Below, piece by piece: positions 1 through 6,060 of a stretch of DNA of 17,598 nt. The stretch spans positions 1 through 17,598 of the forward strand of contig JADGQN010000048.1 of the NCBI GenBank assembly GCA_017881765.1. The letters run 5' to 3'. The stretch comes from Syntrophobacterales bacterium. Its GTDB lineage: Bacteria > Desulfobacterota > Syntrophorhabdia > Syntrophorhabdales > WCHB1-27. A model generated the notes under the pieces. That model had not been told where the DNA came from, searched no databases, and saw only the letters and a program-made list of their open reading frames with translations. The position numbers and the translations under genes were made by a program. Each line of letters begins with the position of its first letter. Within the stretch, counting starts at the first letter, position 1.

Positions 1-1526
1 ATCCAGCCGCCCCTGAAGGGCTCCAACTTGTCGAGGTCCCGCACGAAATCCGTTTCCGGCGACTGACCAATTGCAAGAATAACCGTTTCGGCGCTGAAGG
101 CTCTCGCCACATCTGCATCGTAGCAAGGACTGAACCGGCCGAACTCATCGAAGACGTTGGTGCATCTCTTGAACTCTATGCCTTTCACGCTCCCGTCGGC
201 AGCCCTGATGATGTTCGGTCCCCAGGCTGTATGGATCTTTATCCCCTCCTGCAGCGTTTGCTCCAGCTCGGATTTACTCGCCGGCATCTCTTCCCAGCGC
301 TCCAGGCAGACCATGTGCACATCGGTCGCGCCGAGCCGCTTTGCGGTCAATGCCACGTCTACGGCAACGTTTCCGCCACCGACAACCATCACCCGCTTGC
401 CGAGTTGCATGGGCTTTTTCTCGTTCGAAAGCCTCAGGAAGTCGATGCCCGTCATGACGCCGCGCGCATCCTCTCCTTCGATCCCGAGCCTTCTTCCGCC
501 CTGGGCACCACAGCCTATGTAGACAGCGTCAAACGTTTCGTAAATCTTCTTCAGAGAAATATCTTTTCCTACTCTCGTGTTGTACCGTACTTCCACGCCC
601 GCCTTCTCAACGAGCGCGGTTTCCCGTTCGAGGACATCCTTGGGCAAACGGTAAGCCGGAATGCCCCAGTAGAGCATGCCGCCCAGCTTGCCCGATGCCT
701 CGAATATCGTCGCTTCGAAACCTGCTTTCCGCAGATCGAGAGCGCAGGCCATGCCAGAGGGTCCGCCGCCGATGATGGCCACGCGTTTGCCCTTGTCCGC
801 ACCGGCCTCGGGCACAGGTATCTCTCTCTTTCCGACCTCATAATCCGCCACGAAACGCTTCAGGGCACAGATGGCAATTGGTTGATCGACTTTCTCGCCC
901 CTGATACAGACATCCTCGCACGGATGATTACAGATCCGTCCGATGACGCCGGGGAAGGGAAGCCGGTCCCTGATAACGTCGAGGGCTTCCAGGTATTTGC
1001 CTTGAGCTATCAGGCCGACATAGTCGCGCGCGTTCAGGTTGACCGGGCATCTATTCACACAGGGAGAGACCTCTCTGTCTATCATGTAGGTGGATGGGAT
1101 CGCCTGAGGGAAATTGATATACGCGGCACTCCTGCGTGACAGATCTTCGTTGTAGTCGGCCGGCACCTCCAGGGGACATTGAGGGGCGCAGAGTCCGCAC
1201 GATGTACACTTCTCTTTTATGATCCTGCGCGGTCTTCTCTTGAGCGTGACCGTGAAATTGCCCGGTTCACCGTCCAGGGCGACCACCTCAGTCGCCATGA
1301 GAAGCTCTATGTTGGGGTTTCTTCCCGTTTCAACCAGCTTCGGGGCCATAATACACATGGAGCAGTCGTTCGTGGGGAAAGTCTTGTCAAGCTGCGCCAT
1401 CTTGCCGCCGATATTGGGCTTCTCATCCGCAAGGTAGACTTTAAAACCGGCCTCGACCAGGTTGAGGGAAGCCTCCATGCCACCAATTCCACCACCAACG
1501 ACGAGTACTTTGCCGACCTTATCCAT
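1..1526 (-). CDS. HdrA-like / GltD-like fusion flavoprotein, C-terminus cut by window edge
   Basis: The frame is open from an ATG at 1526 to the left edge (508 codons visible), so the gene is partial. Residues 11-16 (GGGIGG) are an FAD-binding Rossmann loop, followed by the HdrA-type NDCSMC segment (C55, C58). A 4Fe-4S motif of the CxxCxxCxxxCP type lies at 107-118. From about 156 (CVNRCP) to 229 there is a cysteine-rich domain like the N-terminus of glutamate synthase beta subunit (GltD) or dihydropyrimidine dehydrogenase. A GltD-type flavin/NAD(P) domain follows, with GGGPSG at 253-258 and a second GGGN nucleotide loop. HdrA subunits carry the flavin that splits electrons; GltD-type domains take electrons from NAD(P)H. 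I infer an NAD(P)H-linked electron-transfer subunit working with the adjacent HdrB and HdrC. A start at 1526 is supported by an upstream purine-rich site (GAAAGG) and an 8-nt gap after the preceding gene. Whether electrons are truly bifurcated is not shown. Confidence 0.85.
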   Translation of the reverse strand, partial: MDKVGKVLVVGGGIGGMEASLNLVEAGFKVYLADEKPNIGGKMAQLDKTFPTNDCSMCIMAPKLVETGRNPNIELLMATEVVALDGEPGNFTVTLKRRPRRIIKEKCTSCGLCAPQCPLEVPADYNEDLSRRSAAYINFPQAIPSTYMIDREVSPCVNRCPVNLNARDYVGLIAQGKYLEALDVIRDRLPFPGVIGRICNHPCEDVCIRGEKVDQPIAICALKRFVADYEVGKREIPVPEAGADKGKRVAIIGGGPSGMACALDLRKAGFEATIFEASGKLGGMLYWGIPAYRLPKDVLERETALVEKAGVEVRYNTRVGKDISLKKIYETFDAVYIGCGAQGGRRLGIEGEDARGVMTGIDFLRLSNEKKPMQLGKRVMVVGGGNVAVDVALTAKRLGATDVHMVCLERWEEMPASKSELEQTLQEGIKIHTAWGPNIIRAADGSVKGIEFKRCTNVFDEFGRFSPCYDADVARAFSAETVILAIGQSPETDFVRDLDKLEPFRGGW

Positions 1527-1534
1527 GGTGCCTT

Positions 1535-1885
1535 TCACCTTTTCCTATATACGGGATGTCTCTCTTGGAACCCGACAATCTCAACCAAGTTTCTCTTGAG
1601 CAGATCTTTTATGTAATCAAACGTTCTGGACTGCTCTAAGGAGAGCTTCTCAGCGAGTCCCGGAACCGTATCATCTTTCTCGGAAAGCGCTTTCAGTATC
1701 TGGGCCCTGTCATAACCTGAGTGCAAAAGCGGGCCAAAGACAAGATCGAACTGCCGCTCCGTGAACGTCTCACCGTAGACGTTCTTGTCCATGAGATAGG
1801 ACTTCCGGTCAAGGAGCCTTTTCAGTTTGTCCATGCCTTCGGGGTCATAGGCCTTGATGAATTCAAGTCTCTCTTCGAGTTCCAT
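1535..1885 (-). CDS. Small winged-helix-like protein inside the hdr gene set
   Basis: This 116-aa protein lies between hdrB and hdrA-gltD. I chose the ATG at 1885 because a near-perfect AAGGAGG lies 6 nt upstream, overlapping the end of hdrB; an in-frame start 24 nt earlier would lie inside hdrB without such a site. The N-terminal half is charged and helical. From about residue 55 the pattern of three short helices and a possible wing (around LAEKLSLEQSRTFDYIKDLL, then VEIVGF) resembles an ArsR/MarR-like winged-helix fold. It has no cysteines and no membrane segment. The tight coupling to hdrB suggests it is made with the Hdr proteins. It may be a local regulator, an adaptor between subunits, or a degenerate DNA-binding fold used for protein contacts. 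I do not recognise a named family. Confidence 0.75.
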   Translation of the reverse strand: MELEERLEFIKAYDPEGMDKLKRLLDRKSYLMDKNVYGETFTERQFDLVFGPLLHSGYDRAQILKALSEKDDTVPGLAEKLSLEQSRTFDYIKDLLKRNLVEIVGFQERHPVYRKR

Positions 1886-1886
1886 C

Positions 1887-2747
1887 TCAGGCCTCCTTAA
1901 CCTTTGCAAGCATCTTCTCCGCGGATATCATGTGGGACCCGGCCCCGAGCATCTTCCCGTAAAGGGCAAGCTCGAATACCTCCGACAGGAAGAGCACGGG
2001 CAGCGACTCTTTTGATCTGCCGAGCGCAGGCAGAAGGTCCAGGTTCATCTGGCAGAGGGGGCAGGGCGTCACGATAGCGTCAGCACCCAGCGTGATCGCC
2101 ATATCCATGATCCTGTCCGAGAGTCTTCTTGTCATCTCCTTGTTGGTGAGCGTCTTACTCGCTCCGCAGCATTCCATCTTGAACGGCCAGCGGAGCACCT
2201 CGAGCCCCGCCGCAAAAAGCAACCTGTCCATGCTCTCGGGGTTTTCTTTGTCGTCATACGGTTTTACCCGCATCATCCGCGTGAGAACACACCCATAGTA
2301 CGGAACGACCTTCAGAGAGGAAAGGTCATACTTCCTGTCTTTCGCGATCACTTCCGCTCCTACATAATCGTCCAGCACTTCGATGATGTTTTTCACCTCA
2401 ATAGCGGCGCTCGTCTGGAGAGGCTCGATTGCCCTGTTCATCTGGGCATGCAGTACTGCATCGGAGCGGATCATTTCATTGGTCACCTTCGCCCTGTTGT
2501 AGCAGGCCGAGCAAGGGGCGAAGAGGTCGCATTCCTCTCTCTCTGCCAGCGCGAGGTTTCTCGCCGCGAGCGCATGGCCGAGCCGCTCATCCACTGTGTG
2601 CGCTGCCGATGCGCCGCAGCAGGACCAGTCCTCGATCTCTTTGAGCGTGATGCCGTATCGCCCGAATATCTTCTGTATGGATGCCTCGTAAAACTTGCTC
2701 GATGATTTGAGGGAGCATCCCGGATAATATGCAAGCGTCGCCGCCAT
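1887..2747 (-). CDS. hdrB: Heterodisulfide reductase subunit B-like protein (HdrB, CCG domains)
   Basis: This 286-aa protein has two complete CCG modules of the type that bind noncubane 4Fe-4S clusters in HdrB: C11, C43-C44-G45, C79 and C82 in the first; C153, C193-C194-G195, C229 and C232 in the second. Length matches the HdrB family (about 290 aa). It is a soluble catalytic or electron-transfer subunit that pairs with HdrC. The start at 2747 is preferred over an upstream in-frame ATG at 2771 because it follows the hdrC stop by one base and has GGAGA about 5 nt upstream. In bacteria without coenzyme M, HdrB homologues reduce an unknown acceptor or simply relay electrons. Its place next to acsE suggests service to the methyl-THF branch; that is inference. 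Confidence 0.92.
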   Translation of the reverse strand: MAATLAYYPGCSLKSSSKFYEASIQKIFGRYGITLKEIEDWSCCGASAAHTVDERLGHALAARNLALAEREECDLFAPCSACYNRAKVTNEMIRSDAVLHAQMNRAIEPLQTSAAIEVKNIIEVLDDYVGAEVIAKDRKYDLSSLKVVPYYGCVLTRMMRVKPYDDKENPESMDRLLFAAGLEVLRWPFKMECCGASKTLTNKEMTRRLSDRIMDMAITLGADAIVTPCPLCQMNLDLLPALGRSKESLPVLFLSEVFELALYGKMLGAGSHMISAEKMLAKVKEA

Positions 2748-2748
2748 G

Positions 2749-3288
2749 TTACTCTCCTCGTGCCTTTTCAAACAGGGCCTTCATGCCCTGCCTATCCTTT
2801 ATGTTGTGGGGAAGCAATCCCATCCTGCCTTTCAACATCATGCTCATCCCCATTTTCGTATCTCCGAAGAAGTCCTTCTTTTCCAGCTTGTACCTGAGAA
2901 TTGTCTCCATCTCGTACAGCCTGCCGTGCTTTTTCACGCTGTCGAGAAAGTACCTGTCGAACGTCCACGTGTCCAGGTCCTTGGCCTTGCCTTCTTTGAC
3001 CGCGATCTTTCTAAGCGTGTCGATCACAAGAGCGATGTCTATATCGTTTGGGCAGCGTATACTGCAGGTGGTGCATTGCAGACAGGACCAGATCATTTTT
3101 GACGTGAGTGCCTTCTCTCTCTGTCCCAGGATCACATATCTGATCAGCCGGTGAGGGGAAAAATCCATCTCCGGGAGCGCGGGGCAACCATTGGTGCAAC
3201 GATAGCACTGGTAACACGCGCCGATGTTTTCCCCGGTCTTTTGCTCCATCTCCTTCAGAAAGCCAAAGCCATTCACAAGATCATTCAT
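2749..3288 (-). CDS. hdrC: Heterodisulfide reductase subunit C-like ferredoxin (HdrC)
   Basis: This 179-aa protein carries two 4Fe-4S motifs, C25-x2-C28-x2-C31-x3-C35-P and C69-x2-C72-x2-C75-x3-C79-P, as expected for HdrC, which carries electrons between HdrA and HdrB. The C-terminal half is helical and basic, also typical. The ATG at 3288 is favoured over the one at 3303 because GAGGA lies 7 nt before it. The stop is one base before the hdrB ATG, so the two are translationally coupled. It is the first gene after a ~115-nt gap containing a candidate promoter and two inverted repeats, so hdrC may open a separately controlled sub-operon. Confidence 0.92.
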   Translation of the reverse strand: MNDLVNGFGFLKEMEQKTGENIGACYQCYRCTNGCPALPEMDFSPHRLIRYVILGQREKALTSKMIWSCLQCTTCSIRCPNDIDIALVIDTLRKIAVKEGKAKDLDTWTFDRYFLDSVKKHGRLYEMETILRYKLEKKDFFGDTKMGMSMMLKGRMGLLPHNIKDRQGMKALFEKARGE

Positions 3289-3307
3289 ACCTGTTCCTCG
3301 CATGACA

Positions 3308-3338
3308 ATAGCCCGGGGTGCCTGTACTCCCGGGCTAT
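3308..3338 (-). promoter_or_regulatory. Perfect 10-bp inverted repeat in the hdrC leader
   Basis: ATAGCCCGGG at 3308-3317 is repeated inverted at 3329-3338 with an 11-nt loop. It lies between the candidate hdrC promoter and its ribosome binding site. On the minus strand no T-run follows, so it does not look like a standard intrinsic terminator. It could be an RNA hairpin in the leader, a protein binding site, or an RNA-processing point between acsE and hdrC. Confidence 0.5.
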
Positions 3339-3343
3339 ATTAG

Positions 3344-3365
3344 AATATCTATATATAAAGATATT
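3344..3365. promoter_or_regulatory. AT-rich inverted repeat overlapping the candidate hdrC -10 box
   Basis: AATATCT at 3344-3350 and AGATATT at 3359-3365 form a perfect 7-bp inverted repeat around an 8-nt AT-only spacer. It overlaps the TATAAT at 3363-3368, the position expected of a repressor site. The regulator is unknown, and in AT-rich DNA a chance palindrome is possible. Confidence 0.35.
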
Positions 3366-3391
3366 ATAGCGGGCCGCGACCTTTTTTTGAA
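3363..3391 (-). promoter_or_regulatory. Candidate sigma-70 promoter for hdrC
   Basis: On the minus strand TTCAAA (3391-3386) is followed after exactly 17 nt by a perfect TATAAT (3368-3363). The predicted start, near 3356, lies about 70 nt upstream of the hdrC ATG. The -35 matches consensus at 4 of 6 positions. The region stands out as AT-rich among GC-rich coding sequence. Confidence 0.45.
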
Positions 3392-3403
3392 GGGGCCTCC
3401 GGC

Positions 3404-4288
3404 TTACAGCTCCAGCCATGAATCTGAATAGAGCGTCTGCCCGAGCAGCACGCGCGTTGTCTTGACGTACTCCATTTCTTCTTTGGAGAGCTTGGTTGTG
3501 TCAATGGCCTCACCATCCATCACCTTATGCACGAGCGCTTCGAGTCCGGGCATCTTGTCCTGGCAGATGGCTGCCATCTCAGCATCGAAGGCATCGACTA
3601 TCGCCGAGTACATGCCGTACCGTTTAATCATGATCAGGTAGGTGCGGTTCAGGATGCCCCTCAGGTGGCCGGGCGCCCCGTTCGAGATATTCGAAAGCCC
3701 GCAGGTCGATTTGCAGGTCGGCGCGATCTCCTTCAGCATCATGACGAATTCGGTGCAGCCCTGAACCTGGATCTGCTGGGTATTGATAGGCAGCACTATA
3801 GGGTCCACCCACAAATCATCCTCGGGGATACCAAATTCAGCGGCCTTGGCCAGGTGCTCGGCCGCCAGCATGCCCCGCTCATTCGCATCTCTCGGGATGC
3901 CTTCGACACCCAGGGTAAGCGCGATGTAGGAAGCATGGTACTTCTGTGCCAGGGGAACAAGGGCGTCCATCCGCTCCGGCCTTGCCGACACCGAGTTGAT
4001 TAACGGCCGGCCCTTATGCGCCTTGAGCCCTGCCTCCATCGCTTCAACATTCGTCGTGTCAAGGGAGAGGGGAATATGCGGCACGACCTCCTGGACCGTC
4101 TTGACGACCCATTCCATCAGCTCGGCCCCTGCCTTTCTCGCGGGGCCCAGGTTGATATCGATCAGGTCCACGCCTGCCTTTGCCTCAGCCTCTGCCATCT
4201 CCCGTATGGGGACCGGGTTCCGCTCCTTCAATGCTTCACCAATCTTCTTTGCTATCACGTTCAGGTTTTCCCCTATCCGTAGTACCAT
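3404..4288 (-). CDS. acsE: Methyl-THF:corrinoid iron-sulfur protein methyltransferase (MeTr, AcsE)
   Basis: AcsE moves the methyl group of 5-methyl-THF to Co(I) of the AcsCD corrinoid protein, or back when the pathway runs oxidatively. The 294-aa product shows the pterin-binding TIM-barrel (dihydropteroate-synthase-like) motifs: DINLGPA near residue 45, LSLDTTN near 95-100, VDPIVLPIN near 160, and CGLSNISNG near 195, which holds the conserved Asn of the LSN motif. The C-terminus (TTRVLLGQTLYSDSW) matches the family end. Compared with what I recall of the roughly 262-aa Moorella enzyme, it has about 28 extra residues just before this last block. An excellent AAGGAGGAG lies 4 nt before the ATG. 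It lies downstream of acsC across a repeat-containing gap and upstream of hdrC. Confidence 0.95.
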   Translation of the reverse strand: MVLRIGENLNVIAKKIGEALKERNPVPIREMAEAEAKAGVDLIDINLGPARKAGAELMEWVVKTVQEVVPHIPLSLDTTNVEAMEAGLKAHKGRPLINSVSARPERMDALVPLAQKYHASYIALTLGVEGIPRDANERGMLAAEHLAKAAEFGIPEDDLWVDPIVLPINTQQIQVQGCTEFVMMLKEIAPTCKSTCGLSNISNGAPGHLRGILNRTYLIMIKRYGMYSAIVDAFDAEMAAICQDKMPGLEALVHKVMDGEAIDTTKLSKEEMEYVKTTRVLLGQTLYSDSWLEL

Positions 4289-4305
4289 TGGCTCCTCCTT
4301 TTAAA

Positions 4306-4422
4306 TCCAGGGTTCGAGGGTTCAAGGTGTCTAGGGTCCGAGTTAAAACAACAGGCGAAAGCGTCCACCGATTATGACGCGCTTACCCTTGACCCCTGGA
4401 ACCCTTGGCACCTTGACCCCTA
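4306..4422. repeat. Imperfect long inverted repeat between acsC and acsE (dispersed-repeat-like)
   Basis: The left arm (about 4307-4338, GGTTCGAGGGTTCAAGGTG core) pairs with the right arm (about 4385-4420, CCCTTGGCACCTTGACCCC core). Inside lies a second stem, GCGTC at 4361-4365 with GACGC at 4376-4380. The arms are themselves built of short GGTTCAAGG-like units. The element fills the gap between the two genes. Such GGGTTCAAGG-rich hairpins look like dispersed intergenic repeats or mini mobile elements, but other copies cannot be seen here. It could also stabilise or end the acsC transcript. Confidence 0.55.
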
Positions 4423-4424
4423 TT

Positions 4425-5765
4425 CTAAGCTTTCCACATCTTCAAAAATGCCGGTAAATGCGCTGCCTCGCGCGGGCCCACGGTGATCTCCCAGCCGGGC
4501 AGTTCTTCTTCCAGGTCTCCCAGGATACCGGCCGAATAGCCCGGAATCACGAGCTTCTTGTGTGCAACCTTATCCGCAATACCAGACTTCTTGATGAACG
4601 GTCCGACCGCATCGCCCACGAACTTTCCTGCTGCCCAGGCTGTCATTACCGAAAGCCCTTCCGTATCCATGACGCAGAGCCAGGTTGGTACCCTGCTGTT
4701 TTCGATCTCGCCGGTTACGATGAAGTAGGTGAGCGAGAAGTTGCAGGTGACGAGCACCGGCGAGTTCTGGTCAGGGTTGTTGATCGGGTAGATGCCCTGC
4801 TCTGTTGTCATCGGCCGCTGCGGGTCGGTGTAAATGTTGAGCCGCTCGAGCAAGAGCGGGAAGACATTCTCCCCCTCGAAATCGCTCAAGACAATGATGC
4901 CGGCATATTTTGCTACGAAGAGAGACGCAATCAGCGTCTCCTTCATAACGTTATCCGCCATTTCACAGGGGAAGGTGATGGTCGGGAACCCCAACGGCTT
5001 GAACTTACTCAGAAGCGCCGCCCTCCGGATGAAAATCTGATCCTGGAACGCCCCTTTCACACTGCGGGCCCCTGCATCAAGCACAAGATCCTTGAGCCCC
5101 ATACCCGTGAGCTTTTCGCTTAAGGCGACCACGTCGTCCAGGTTTTCCCCTTTTACCGCCAGCGGGCAGGCGGACTCCTTCGCGAGCGCCCCGAAGGCGT
5201 CCGCATTTTCCTTAGTTGCGGCGTAGATGAGCGGTTTTTTGTCTTTAACGAGTTCAAGCGCCGCTTTCATCGTACCGGCATCCGATGACATGAGAATAAT
5301 GCCATACGGAGTGGGCGCTGCTCTCTTAACAAGGTCCACAAACTTTTCTTTGTCGCCCGTATCTTTGAGGGCTAGGAGCTCGGGCCTCAGGTTCAGGCCC
5401 ACACGCTCAAACTGCAGTTCCGCCAGCTTGTTGAAGCGCCTGTCCACTTCCTCGTGTGCCATGGCATCAGTAATCAGAATTGCAAGCCCCGGTTTATTGA
5501 AGAAAGTCTTCTCGTGCCTGAAGAGCACAGTTTCACCGCCAATCTTGACCGCGTACTCACCCGTGCCGATAGTGACCGGTCTGATGGGTGGGGCACTCGC
5601 TTCAGACAGCTGCGCTTTTGCCTCATCTGAGACATAGGGGCACTTCTCAAGTTCTGCCTTGCCGGCGGCCAGAGCCATGGCAAAGGCGAGGCAGGTGGGA
5701 GAACCACAATCCCCGCAGTTGGTTTTGGGAAGAAGCTTAAAGATCTGGATTCCTGTCAGTCCCAT
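4425..5765 (-). CDS. acsC: Corrinoid iron-sulfur protein large subunit (AcsC)
   Basis: AcsC, with AcsD, forms the corrinoid iron-sulfur protein that carries the methyl group from AcsE to acetyl-CoA synthase. At 446 aa it has the family length. The N-terminal 4Fe-4S motif is C17, C20, C25 and C42 (NCGDCGSPTCLAFA then KCP). A central TIM barrel follows, and the C-terminal part ending at about residue 446 is the corrinoid-binding Rossmann-like domain (region around TWLCVMDTEGLSVMTAWAAGKF and VIPGYSAGILGDLEE). The start is fixed by AAAGGAG 6 nt before the ATG. It is preceded by a ~295-nt leader containing a cobalamin riboswitch, and its partner acsD is three genes away across that element. Confidence 0.96.
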   Translation of the reverse strand: MGLTGIQIFKLLPKTNCGDCGSPTCLAFAMALAAGKAELEKCPYVSDEAKAQLSEASAPPIRPVTIGTGEYAVKIGGETVLFRHEKTFFNKPGLAILITDAMAHEEVDRRFNKLAELQFERVGLNLRPELLALKDTGDKEKFVDLVKRAAPTPYGIILMSSDAGTMKAALELVKDKKPLIYAATKENADAFGALAKESACPLAVKGENLDDVVALSEKLTGMGLKDLVLDAGARSVKGAFQDQIFIRRAALLSKFKPLGFPTITFPCEMADNVMKETLIASLFVAKYAGIIVLSDFEGENVFPLLLERLNIYTDPQRPMTTEQGIYPINNPDQNSPVLVTCNFSLTYFIVTGEIENSRVPTWLCVMDTEGLSVMTAWAAGKFVGDAVGPFIKKSGIADKVAHKKLVIPGYSAGILGDLEEELPGWEITVGPREAAHLPAFLKMWKA

Positions 5766-5770
5766 TCTCG

Positions 5771-5776
5771 TCTCCT
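5771..5776 (-). promoter_or_regulatory. acsC ribosome binding site with a complementary anti-SD in the leader
   Basis: The acsC Shine-Dalgarno core AGGAGA (minus strand 5776-5771) is exactly complementary to UCUCCU at minus-strand 5884-5879, just downstream of the riboswitch aptamer. Pairing could hide the ribosome binding site in one ligand state. The complementarity is seen in the sequence; the switching role is inference, and six base pairs can arise by chance. Confidence 0.35.
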
Positions 5777-5794
5777 TTCAGATTGGACATTACT

Positions 5795-5866
5795 GGGGCT
5801 CACATCGCCCCCTCCAGTGGCCGAGCCACATGGAGCCTCCCCTCTCGCGAGCCGTGCTCGCGAGAG
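5795..5866 (-). promoter_or_regulatory. Hairpin series between the riboswitch aptamer and acsC (candidate expression platform)
   Basis: Three stems lie in tandem on the minus strand. First is a perfect 11-bp stem with a 3-nt loop (arms 5866-5856 and 5852-5842, CTCTCGCGAGC / GCTCGCGAGAG). Second is a 10-bp stem with one bulged base (5835-5812, CTCCA-GTGGC / GCCAC-TGGAG). Third is a 5-bp GGGGC/GCCCC stem (5811-5795). None is followed by a U-run, so ordinary intrinsic termination is unlikely. Translation control, Rho action or RNA processing fits better. Confidence 0.6.
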
Positions 5867-5895
5867 CTCCCAACCTCGAGGAGATACATACGCAC

Positions 5896-6056
5896 GGCTT
5901 CAGGCAGGTCTTCTGGCTCGGGGTTCGTCCTCAAGCTCTCCCTTCCCGGGGCATCCCCAGTGGTTTTCATGAGCTCTCGTCCCCCCTCACAGCGGCGGGT
6001 CCGCGATGGAATTGCACCATCTTCCCTTTTAAAGCGTTGCTGCTACCTGTTGCCTC
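5896..6056 (-). promoter_or_regulatory. Cobalamin (B12) riboswitch aptamer upstream of acsC
   Basis: Read on the minus strand, conserved blocks of the cobalamin riboswitch family occur in the right order and spacing: CAGGT (P1, 5' side, near 6049), AAAAGGGAA, GGTG, CAATTCC, GCGGACCCGCCGCTGTGA (the B12-box core), GACGA, ACCACTGG, GGGAAGG, GAGGACGA, then AGCCAGAAGACCTGCCTG (P1, 3' side, near 5905). The aptamer starts about 8 nt after the acsB stop, leaving no room for a promoter between them. It is therefore most likely transcribed as part of an acsB-acsC message, or from a promoter inside acsB. Cobalamin riboswitches usually lower expression of B12 synthesis, uptake or B12-independent genes when the cofactor is plentiful. 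Here the next gene encodes a corrinoid-binding protein, which is unusual. Confidence 0.93.
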
Positions 6057-6060
6057 GTTT

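Noticed and set aside
569..841. Possible frameshift in the HdrA-GltD gene near the (GA)n run around 820-830
   Set aside because: Re-reading the run as AAGAGAGAGATA keeps the frame open through VGKREIPVPEAGADKGKRVAIIGGGPSG, the expected GltD transition, so the gene is intact there.
231..1139. Long plus-strand reading frame (about 300 codons)
   Set aside because: It is antisense to the HdrA-GltD frame, whose Fe-S and nucleotide-binding motifs continue without break; the plus-strand product has no recognisable motif and no good ribosome binding site.
5842..5866. Intrinsic terminator for the riboswitch
   Set aside because: The 11-bp stem is strong but is followed by GGGGAGGCU, not a U-run, so I list it as part of an expression platform of unknown type.
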